11,357 nucleotides of DNA. It comes from UBA8516 sp035455245. GTDB taxonomy: Archaea > Thermoproteota > Nitrososphaeria > Nitrososphaerales > Nitrosopumilaceae. Shown here piece by piece: positions 6,847 to 11,357 of the stretch. How positions within the stretch are numbered: the first letter of the stretch is position 1; every line of letters starts with the position of its first letter. Both the position numbers and the translations under genes were made by a program. The stretch is from NCBI GenBank assembly GCA_035455245.1, contig DATIFN010000013.1, positions 1 through 11,357 of the forward strand. Reading direction: 5' to 3'. Below the pieces are notes generated by a model. It was given only the letters and a program-made list of their open reading frames with translations, ran no database searches and was not told the origin of the DNA.

Positions 6847-7020
6847 ATGGCAAGCAAAGAAGTAGTAATGAATCAATTTTGTCCCAGATGCAATACAGAA
6901 ATGGAAGAATTCAAGACCAACATAGTAATCACCATGGGTATGCTCAGTCATAAGCGAGCCTATGCCAAAGTTTGTGATGTATGTGGCGGGGTTGAATTCC
7001 AGATGAAAGTAGATTCTTAA
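6847..7020 (+). CDS. Small zinc-ribbon protein, unknown function
   Basis: This encodes 57 residues from ATG 6847. The frame is open to an ATG at 6778, but the added 23 residues look unconstrained and a TATA-like box falls inside them. A further in-frame ATG at 6868 would also keep the zinc site. Two CxxC knuckles, Cys12/Cys15 (FCPRC) and Cys43/Cys46 (VCDVCGG), are separated by 27 residues, giving a typical four-cysteine zinc ribbon. The spacer is mostly polar or basic (SHKRAYAK). Such proteins may bind nucleic acid or a protein partner; nothing in the sequence decides which. Confidence 0.65.
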   Translation: MASKEVVMNQFCPRCNTEMEEFKTNIVITMGMLSHKRAYAKVCDVCGGVEFQMKVDS

Positions 7021-7247
7021 CAAAAAATAACAAGGAAAATTCAAAGTCCTTTTGAAAAGAAACCTCTTGTCGTATTTGGTATAACCTAGATTTGATTTGG
7101 GGTGAATTAAATTCAAAAACAAGTTACAGTTTATTGGTTACACTAAAACAACAACCTGCGCAAATGTTTAGACAAAATCTGATTGACGGATTCAAGAACA
7201 AATGTATCGGATGAGGCTTATAACTAGAGTAAAATCAACCAAATCCG
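7021..7247. other. Intergenic stretch without a convincing gene
   Basis: This 227-bp gap holds a short hairpin (TTCAAA 7040-7045 with TTTGAA 7051-7056) just after the zinc-ribbon stop, an unused GGTGA at 7101-7105 and a 16-codon ATG frame (7164-7214), none of which is persuasive. The far end contains the box A of the next gene. Confidence 0.4.
7218..7223 (+). promoter_or_regulatory. TATA box supporting a TTG start
   Basis: TTATAA is centred 27.5 bp before the TTG at 7248, the ideal position for leaderless initiation at that codon. Confidence 0.45.
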
Positions 7248-7802
7248 TTGGAATCATCGTCTATTGAAATACGGAGAGCATTTGGTTTTCTTTTCATCTG
7301 CGTTTCCATCGCAGTGGTTGCTGGGGCAATTTTAAGTGAAATTGTTTTTCTTACCAAATCTCCGTTCTATTATTACGGGATAGCATGGTTTGGAAGTTTT
7401 GGTGCAGTGGTTGGTCTTAACTATAGAAAGTTTACCAAGGTACTGCCTATGATTCGGCATAGAATGAAAAACAGTGTAAAATGGCCACCAAAGATTAGCG
7501 CGATAAACGGAATTTGTTGGGCAGTACCCTTCATTGCCATTGGAGCATTTCCTTATCTGTTGCAGTATTTGATATTGCTTGGAATTGGCTTAGGCAATCT
7601 TTCGACATATCTTATCATGAAAAAATTTAGCAATCAAGACAATAAAGAACAAATGATTGTTGGATACATTGCATTGGCATCAATTCCTGCAGCTATTGTA
7701 ATTGACAACACACTGGTGACACTGCAGGACATTGCGGTTTTGCTTTCAAGATTCATGATAGCAATTTCCTATGGTGCTGGGGGATTATATGCACGGAAAT
7801 AA
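7248..7802 (+). CDS. Polytopic membrane protein, unknown function
   Basis: This encodes 184 residues starting with TTG 7248 (MESSSIEIRR). The TTG is favoured because the next in-frame ATG would remove the first membrane segments, and because TTATAA lies 27.5 bp upstream. Four to six hydrophobic segments are visible, around residues 11-33, 40-57, 86-104, 105-122, 137-153 and 165-181. They are joined by short basic loops, including RHRMKNSVKWPPK near residues 70-82. No catalytic motif or transporter signature is recognised. It stands alone between two small zinc-binding proteins, so context gives no function. Confidence 0.65.
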   Translation: MESSSIEIRRAFGFLFICVSIAVVAGAILSEIVFLTKSPFYYYGIAWFGSFGAVVGLNYRKFTKVLPMIRHRMKNSVKWPPKISAINGICWAVPFIAIGAFPYLLQYLILLGIGLGNLSTYLIMKKFSNQDNKEQMIVGYIALASIPAAIVIDNTLVTLQDIAVLLSRFMIAISYGAGGLYARK

Positions 7803-7942
7803 GATTGGTAGAATTATCTTTTTCTTTTCTCATTTTATGTGTAATTTTTCCCACCATTAGATAATATTTGACCCTTTGATTTGCTGGGAGATTAGATTTA
7901 CAAGATGCATGGAAATTTATTCTTCCTTGTCAGGAATTAAAC
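7803..7942. other. Intergenic region with T-rich tract and box A
   Basis: Just after the membrane protein stop, a T-rich run (7818-7843) resembles an archaeal terminator. Nearer the next gene, AAATTTAT (7913-7920) is centred about 26 bp before the ATG at 7943 and is its probable box A. No coding sequence is apparent. Confidence 0.35.
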
Positions 7943-8245
7943 ATGCATAAAGACAGAGGGGTTTGCAAAGGTGTTTGTAAAGAGTATAAAGTTAGAAAAC
8001 CAAGAGACGGTACTAGCCGTTATTTATCAGGTCAGGTTCGATGTCAGATTTGCGGAATTTTTATCACAAGGCAAGGATGTCACGATAGAGAAGAAAATCC
8101 TGCTACTGATGAGACAGTCGACCTTTACTGCAACTGTTGTAATTGCATGGTAAGATCAAAACCAAGAAACAAACCTGGGATGAAACCAGATAAAAAAACA
8201 CCCCAAGACGAATATCGAGGTCTACAAAAGAGATTAGAAAAATAA
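7943..8245 (+). CDS. Cys-rich zinc-binding protein of thaumarchaeal type, unknown function
   Basis: This encodes 100 residues from ATG 7943, predicted leaderless. Ten cysteines are arranged as CxxxC (8, 12), CxxC (34, 37), a CH pair (46-47) and a dense CNCCNC block (63-68), enough for two or three zinc sites. The N-terminal KEYKVRKPRDGTSRYLSGQVRC segment and the later RSKPRNK segment are basic, as in nucleic-acid-binding proteins. From memory, proteins starting MHKDRGVCKGVCKEY recur in Nitrosopumilales genomes, often in several copies, but no function is known to me. The C-terminal 25 residues are Lys/Pro-rich and probably disordered. A second, much smaller Cys-rich gene follows 74 bp downstream on the same strand. 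Confidence 0.75.
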   Translation: MHKDRGVCKGVCKEYKVRKPRDGTSRYLSGQVRCQICGIFITRQGCHDREENPATDETVDLYCNCCNCMVRSKPRNKPGMKPDKKTPQDEYRGLQKRLEK

Positions 8246-8308
8246 TCAGTCATGTTTCTCAAGTAGACCATCACAGGTAGAACTAAAAGTAATGTGGAAC
8301 AATTGATT

Positions 8309-8313
8309 GGTGA
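8309..8313 (+). promoter_or_regulatory. Shine-Dalgarno-like GGTGA before the 31-aa Cys-rich gene
   Basis: GGTGA ends six bases before the ATG at 8320, followed by AAAGGAA. It supports translation of the short frame from a leadered message, possibly shared with the gene ending at 8245. Confidence 0.4.
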
Positions 8314-8319
8314 AAGGAA

Positions 8320-8415
8320 ATGAGTTACTATAGACGAAAAAGGTGCTCTGATTGTAACAGAATTAACTGCGACAAAGGGTGCAATTGCGATTGTCACTAT
8401 GAACCAAGAGGCTAA
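8320..8415 (+). CDS. 31-aa cysteine-rich miniprotein, probable zinc binder
   Basis: The ATG at 8320 opens a 31-codon frame ending TAA 8413-8415. After a basic start (MSYYRRKR) it carries six cysteines and a histidine: Cys9, Cys12, Cys17, Cys21, Cys23, Cys25 and His26, with spacing C-x2-C-x4-C-x3-C-x-C-x-C-H. Such density is unlikely in a random frame. GGTGA six bases upstream is a good ribosome binding site. The gene lies 74 bp after the 100-aa Cys-rich protein and could be co-transcribed with it. Expected roles are metal binding or RNA/protein binding through the basic N-terminus; this is inference. It is too short for most gene callers and may be unannotated. Confidence 0.55.
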   Translation: MSYYRRKRCSDCNRINCDKGCNCDCHYEPRG

Positions 8416-8445
8416 AGGGGTTAGAACCATTTAGGGTCTTTTTTC

Positions 8446-8778
8446 TCAATCAGTCTTGTCTGTTTTTGTAGCAGAGTCTATTTTCCTGTTTAGATCCAGG
8501 ATTTTGTTTAAAATCTCCTCATGACGTGAATCAATAGCTTCAATCCTGTTTAGGATAACTTCGTTGTTTTCCTCCAATTCTTTTATTCGATTCAAGGCTA
8601 GATCCTGGATTTCTGCAGTTTTCTTTTGACGGTTATAAATCCACCAACTTATTATCGCACCTATTACTGCCCCAGCAGCGATTCCCAAGTATGTGCTTGA
8701 TGCGTTAGTCATATCCTGGCAACCTTCGCTGATTTCAGGGATACAACCCCATGTGAAAAACAAAAAGGGCAACCACAT
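8446..8778 (-). CDS. Membrane-anchored coiled-coil protein
   Basis: This encodes 110 residues from ATG 8778. A hydrophobic N-terminus (MWLPFLFFTWGC) may be a signal sequence or first anchor. A clear membrane helix follows at about 31-48 (GIAAGAVIGAIISWWIY). The rest, 52-105, is a charged heptad-like helix rich in Ile/Leu, Glu and Lys (IKELEENNEVILNRIEAI, then HEEILNKILDLNRKI), so a parallel coiled coil facing the cytoplasm is likely. GTTATAAAAC on the minus strand about 23 bp upstream supports this start over an internal ATG at 8712. It shares a 103-bp divergent promoter region with the metallopeptidase-like gene. Function unknown; a scaffold or oligomerising membrane adaptor is possible. Confidence 0.65.
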   Translation of the reverse strand: MWLPFLFFTWGCIPEISEGCQDMTNASSTYLGIAAGAVIGAIISWWIYNRQKKTAEIQDLALNRIKELEENNEVILNRIEAIDSRHEEILNKILDLNRKIDSATKTDKTD

Positions 8779-8795
8779 GATTTTATTTTTTATTT

Positions 8796-8805
8796 GTTTT
8801 ATAAC
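8796..8805 (-). promoter_or_regulatory. TATA box for the coiled-coil membrane protein
   Basis: The minus strand reads GTTATAAAAC, centred 22.5 bp before the ATG at 8778. Confidence 0.4.
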
Positions 8806-8852
8806 ATGTTTTCGGTTGAACTTGGATAATCTGTGATGAAAAAAAGTTCTTG

Positions 8853-8860
8853 CTTATATT
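8853..8860 (+). promoter_or_regulatory. TATA box supporting a GTG start
   Basis: CTTATATT is centred 25.5 bp before the GTG at 8882, consistent with leaderless initiation on GTG. Confidence 0.45.
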
Positions 8861-8881
8861 GCGCATTTTATTATTCAAAGC

Positions 8882-9226
8882 GTGGCAGAGCTTGATGAAT
8901 TGACCAAGGCAAAAATAGTTCAGATGATTCTAGACAAAAAAACTGAAACTGCTCTTGAAAAATTAAGTGAGTTTTATCATGTTGAAAGCCCCAAAATAGT
9001 AGTTGGAACAATCAAAGGAAAAAGGAGGACGGCGTATGCGGTTTATGTGCCATCTCAAAAAAAGATCTATGCTCTAAACTCTGACATTTTTTACAATCCT
9101 TTCATAATCTTGCATGAATATTATCATCACATACGATCAAAACTTGGAGTGCACCGGGGTTCCGAAAAGCATGCAAACTTGTATGCAAAAGATTTTGTGG
9201 ATTCTTATGTTAGAATAGCTCGTTAA
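8882..9226 (+). CDS. Small HExxH metallopeptidase-like protein
   Basis: This encodes 114 residues starting with GTG 8882, favoured by the box A 25.5 bp upstream. The motif LHEYYHH holds HExxH at residues 78-82. It is followed after a short basic loop by SEKHANLYAKDF (94-105), where Glu95 or His97 could supply the third zinc ligand. This order resembles compact zincin domains such as ImmA/IrrE or SprT-like folds, with a strand (TAYAVYVPSQKKIYAL, 50-65) before the helix as in those families. The N-terminal 35 residues are helical. No signal peptide or membrane segment is present, so it is cytoplasmic. Proteolytic activity is inferred from the motif only. Confidence 0.65.
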   Translation: MAELDELTKAKIVQMILDKKTETALEKLSEFYHVESPKIVVGTIKGKRRTAYAVYVPSQKKIYALNSDIFYNPFIILHEYYHHIRSKLGVHRGSEKHANLYAKDFVDSYVRIAR

Positions 9227-9262
9227 CTATTAAAGAGAAAGCAAATAATTTAGCAAAACTAT

Positions 9263-9550
9263 TCAAAGGTCATCACTAAAATGGCGTGTTTGTTTGTCTA
9301 CTCTATCTTGTGGAGGACGACGTTCATCTTGTTTTGCCACCTTGTGTGATCTTTCTTTCATCTTTTTCTCATGTTCCTCTCTTGCATGGTGAAGGCGATC
9401 CTTTTCATGAATGAATTCTTTGCCACAACCTGTACATTTTACTATGGGATGGTGATGGACATGCCTTGCATGATGTATTAATTCATCATAATTGGAAAAT
9501 TTCTCCTCGCATTGTTCACATTTGTTTTTATTTCTCCTAAAAAAATCCAT
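9263..9550 (-). CDS. Two-finger C2H2 zinc finger protein
   Basis: This encodes 95 residues from ATG 9550. Two successive fingers both fit C-x2-C-x12-H-x4-H. Finger 1 has Cys11, Cys14, His27 and His32; finger 2 has Cys39, Cys42, His55 and His60. The hydrophobic core residues Phe18/Leu24 and Phe46/Leu53 are in the expected places. A long charged tail (61-95, Lys/Arg/Asp/Gln-rich) is probably disordered. Classical C2H2 fingers dominate eukaryotic transcription factors and occur sparsely in archaea, so a DNA- or RNA-binding regulator is plausible. It is convergent with the metallopeptidase-like gene. A palindrome lies about 85 bp upstream at 9634. Confidence 0.75.
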   Translation of the reverse strand: MDFFRRNKNKCEQCEEKFSNYDELIHHARHVHHHPIVKCTGCGKEFIHEKDRLHHAREEHEKKMKERSHKVAKQDERRPPQDRVDKQTRHFSDDL

Positions 9551-9633
9551 TCACATTTAATTTTGAATTATCGCTCTTAAGCGTTGTTAATTATGATTCT
9601 TCCATAAATTTCGCCAGATAGCGTTGGAATTCG

Positions 9634-9650
9634 TTTGGTCTCAGACCAAA
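9634..9650. repeat. 17-bp near-perfect palindrome (8-bp arms, 1-bp centre)
   Basis: TTTGGTCT, a single C, then AGACCAAA form a perfect inverted repeat. It sits between two minus-strand genes, about 85 bp upstream of the C2H2 start and about 50 bp downstream of the stop at 9697. It could be a dimeric regulator's operator for the zinc finger gene or a weak hairpin at the end of the gene ending at 9697. Confidence 0.5.
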
Positions 9651-9696
9651 ATACTAAAAACAATCGTTTTAAAAAGGAAGGTTTTACTTTTCCAGC

Positions 9697-9942
9697 CTAT
9701 GCTTTTGATTTTTCCAAAACATGCATGCGTTCTATAATCATTTTTCCCAGCTTTTCTGCACCTGCTCCAAAATATTCTCGTAAAACATCTTCAAGTTTGG
9801 GATAATCGTTAAGTTGTTGTGGTATCGATGTATGATGTTTTTCAGCGAGTCTGTATTCGATTTTTTCAAGAGCTTTTTTACTCAAGTTTTCCTTTATCAC
9901 GGCACGGACCGACTCTGCTAAAAGGGTATCTTCTGTTATCAT
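9697..9942 (-). CDS. Small helical protein, unknown function
   Basis: This encodes 81 residues from ATG 9942 (MITEDTLLAE). The frame extends 36 codons further, but that part looks non-coding and a TTTATA box is placed 27.5 bp before this ATG. The sequence is mostly amphipathic helix: residues 5-35 (AESVRAVIKENLSKKALEKI) and 45-78, ending with a basic ERMHVLEKSKA. There are no cysteines, no membrane segment and no recognised DNA-binding motif. The composition suggests a helical bundle or a small regulatory/oligomerisation domain. Only hypothetical assignment is justified. Confidence 0.6.
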   Translation of the reverse strand: MITEDTLLAESVRAVIKENLSKKALEKIEYRLAEKHHTSIPQQLNDYPKLEDVLREYFGAGAEKLGKMIIERMHVLEKSKA

Positions 9943-9966
9943 GACACAAACACAAATAATTTTGCC

Positions 9967-9972
9967 TATAAA
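9967..9972 (-). promoter_or_regulatory. TATA box deciding the start of the 81-aa gene
   Basis: The minus strand reads TTTATA (within GCTTTATAGG), centred 27.5 bp before the ATG at 9942. It lies inside the longer open frame, so the upstream start is unlikely. Confidence 0.45.
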
Positions 9973-10175
9973 GCCCGTCTGCCAGAAATGGAAACACAGA
10001 TCAGATTCTGTGTGTTCTGATCTATCTATTTTGAGAACAACTAAGATCAATTAGCACAAAACTATCCAAAACTGAGGAAAGAAATTTCTTTAATCTTGGA
10101 ACAGAGCCATCTATGAACCCTGCGAAGTAGCGATCATGGTATTTCGAAAAAGTTTAGGTCAAGCAAGCAGTTAAG

Positions 10176-10664
10176 ATGGCGTTGACAAATGTAAAGAAGA
10201 TCGCAATTAGTGCGGCAATTGCTATCGCATTTATAATAATTGCACTGACAGAGGGAAGCTATTTTGCCTTTTTTCCTAATGAAAACGGAATAATTTGCGA
10301 GGGAAGTGCCAATTGTTTTACTGGGAAAGTCGTTAAAGTGATAGATGGAGATACAATTGTGATTGATGATTCACAGGTCAGATTGGCTTTGACGTCTACT
10401 CCAGAATTGGATGAAACCTACGGTCTTCAAGCAAAAGAATTTACAGAAAGCATCTGTCCTGTGGGTTCAACCGCGCTAGTTGATGAGGATGACGGACAGG
10501 CAGGTGGCAGCTATGGTAGAACGATTGCAAAGGTATACTGCGGAAAAACCTTGTTAAATTCTGAACTTTTGGATAAAGGACTTGGGGTAATTGATACCAC
10601 TTTTTGTGGAGTAAGTGAATTTTCTACCCAAGATTGGGCACAAAAATATGGCTGTCAAGGTTGA
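10176..10664 (+). CDS. Exported staphylococcal nuclease-like (thermonuclease family) protein
   Basis: This encodes 162 residues from ATG 10176. A hydrophobic segment (about 8-26) is a signal peptide or membrane anchor, so the enzyme faces outside. The SNase fold follows: GKVVKVIDGDTIVID (50-64), VRLALTSTPE (68-77), YGLQAKEF (82-89) and GGSYGRTIAKVYC (110-122). Compared with S. aureus nuclease, Asp59 matches Asp21, Arg69 matches Arg35, Glu77 matches Glu43 and Arg115 matches Arg87, so the catalytic set is kept. The calcium ligand Asp40 is replaced by Ser74. Six cysteines (41, 47, 94, 122, 144, 160) probably form disulphides. Expected role is calcium-dependent cleavage of extracellular DNA or RNA. 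A 58-aa gene follows 39 bp later. Confidence 0.88.
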   Translation: MALTNVKKIAISAAIAIAFIIIALTEGSYFAFFPNENGIICEGSANCFTGKVVKVIDGDTIVIDDSQVRLALTSTPELDETYGLQAKEFTESICPVGSTALVDEDDGQAGGSYGRTIAKVYCGKTLLNSELLDKGLGVIDTTFCGVSEFSTQDWAQKYGCQG

Positions 10665-10703
10665 AGAGAAAGAAGATTTCTACTAGTTTCTCCATAAATA
10701 ATT

Positions 10704-10880
10704 ATGAAAGGTATGGATTACAGAAAATTCAGAGAATCAAAAAAAGAATATTTTGTTACAAAGGAGGGCAAGTTTACCAAAAAAGAGGTGATTCAAAAAA
10801 TGGGACAGTGGCTAAAACAAAATGAAACTGGTGAACCTTGGGACTTTCTTGAGGAATATCAAGTAAAAGAAGCTAAATAA
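10704..10880 (+). CDS. 58-aa charged small protein, unknown function
   Basis: The ATG at 10704 opens 58 codons ending TAA 10878-10880; an ATG at 10713 (MDYRKF) is the alternative start. The sequence is highly charged and codon-like throughout. It has a basic first half (KFRESKKEYFVTKEGKFTKK), then KEVIQKMGQWLKQNETGEPWDFLEEY with two Trp and an acidic end. The pattern looks like a small folded domain rather than a random frame, and nothing better occupies this gap between the nuclease and thioesterase genes. No family is recognised. It is short enough to be missed by gene callers. Confidence 0.55.
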   Translation: MKGMDYRKFRESKKEYFVTKEGKFTKKEVIQKMGQWLKQNETGEPWDFLEEYQVKEAK

Positions 10881-10911
10881 AAAGGGACAATCCAGTCTAA
10901 TCTGAAATTCC

Positions 10912-11357
10912 TTGAATGCAAAGAGTCCAAATGAAACAAAAGCTGAGGTAATTATACGCATGTTTCCATCGGATGCAAACCCAGCTGGAAATGTCTTTGG
11001 TGGAGAGATCCTAAAACAGATTGATCTTGCAGCAGGTCTTGTGGCACAAAGACATGCCCAGACAAACATTGTTACTGCAAGCATTGACAGAGTCAGCTTT
11101 CTCAGACCTGTCTTTGTTGGAAATGCATTGATAGTAAGTGCCAGATTAAATTATGTCAACAAGTCATCGATGGAAATTGAAATCAAAGTGGAAGCAGAAG
11201 ACATTACAAAAAACATACGCACTCCTACAGGCACTGCTTTTGTTACGGCCGTGGCACTTGACAAGGAAGGTAGACCAACTCCTGTCCCAGAATTAATGCT
11301 TGAAACTGATGAAGATAAGAGAAAGTTTGCGGAAGGAAAAGCAAGGATGGAACAAAG
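10912..11357 (+). CDS. Hotdog-fold acyl-CoA thioesterase (3' end beyond window)
   Basis: The frame opens after TGA 10903-10905, and the first usable start is TTG 10912. An ATG at 10960 would cut into the conserved first strand, since family members begin about 12-16 residues before the 'P-x-D-A-N' motif. Visible hallmarks are MFPSDANPAGNVFGGEIL and the following IDLAAGLVA helix, which carries the Asp typical of YciA/ACOT-type thioesterases. Then come ASIDRVSFLRPVFVGN and the strand-rich remainder to EDKRKFAEGKARMEQ. These enzymes hydrolyse acyl-CoA to free acid and CoA in the cytoplasm, usually as hexamers of hotdog subunits. About 148 residues are seen without a stop, close to a full single-domain length. 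The substrate cannot be told from sequence. Confidence 0.88.
   Translation, partial: MNAKSPNETKAEVIIRMFPSDANPAGNVFGGEILKQIDLAAGLVAQRHAQTNIVTASIDRVSFLRPVFVGNALIVSARLNYVNKSSMEIEIKVEAEDITKNIRTPTGTAFVTAVALDKEGRPTPVPELMLETDEDKRKFAEGKARMEQ

Noticed and set aside
7101..7105. GGTGA resembling a ribosome binding site
   Set aside because: No ATG, GTG or TTG with a useful frame follows at the right distance.
7164..7214. 16-codon ATG frame in the gap before the membrane protein
   Set aside because: Too short, no ribosome binding site and no distinctive composition.
8125..8430. Minus-strand 101-codon frame
   Set aside because: It overlaps the 100-aa Cys-rich gene and the 31-aa Cys-rich gene, both of which have stronger coding evidence.
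10078..10091. 14-bp AT-rich palindrome (AAAGAAATTTCTTT)
   Set aside because: Simple AT-rich symmetry that is expected by chance in this composition, and not placed at a promoter.
10634..10825. Plus-strand 63-codon frame overlapping the end of the nuclease gene
   Set aside because: It competes with the 58-aa frame at 10704 in another phase and has a low-complexity basic composition.
10812..11084. Minus-strand 90-codon frame
   Set aside because: It is antisense to the conserved thioesterase.

Overview
The window looks archaeal, most likely Nitrososphaerota (Thaumarchaeota, Nitrosopumilales-like ammonia oxidisers), though the genus cannot be read from the sequence. It encodes an archaeal/eukaryotic-type EF-2 with the diphthamide-site histidine. 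TATA-like boxes sit about 23-31 bp ahead of many start codons, as expected for leaderless transcripts. The base composition is AT-rich. Small lineage-style proteins such as the 100-aa Cys-rich protein at 7943 resemble what I remember from Nitrosopumilales. Genes are mostly single, short-spaced units alternating between strands rather than long operons.

Left part (1-3029): the 3' end of an MqnE-type radical SAM enzyme, a two-helix membrane protein, an apparently frameshifted membrane/zinc-ribbon protein, a bifunctional-nuclease (DUF151) protein, a universal stress protein (USP) and MqnD. MqnE and MqnD belong to the futalosine route to menaquinone. Between the USP gene and mqnD lies a 71-nt plus-strand hairpin that looks like a small structured RNA.

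Centre (3030-6753): a two-lobed SIS-domain sugar-phosphate isomerase-like protein is transcribed divergently from mqnD, and both genes appear to share one symmetric TATA box. It is followed by EF-2 and a second USP.

Right part (6754-10664): a run of small proteins. Several are rich in Cys/His: a zinc ribbon, a 100-aa Cys-rich protein, a 31-aa six-cysteine protein and a two-finger C2H2 protein. The others are a polytopic membrane protein, a membrane-anchored coiled-coil protein, a small HExxH metallopeptidase-like protein, an 81-aa helical protein and an exported staphylococcal-nuclease-like protein.

Right edge (10704-11357): a 58-aa charged small protein and a hotdog-fold acyl-CoA thioesterase that runs off the window.

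No CRISPR array, insertion sequence, tRNA or rRNA was seen. The window reads as core archaeal chromosome with many lineage-restricted small genes. The least explained elements are the 71-nt RNA-like hairpin, the 31-aa cysteine-rich protein and the glutaminase-less GlmS-like isomerase.
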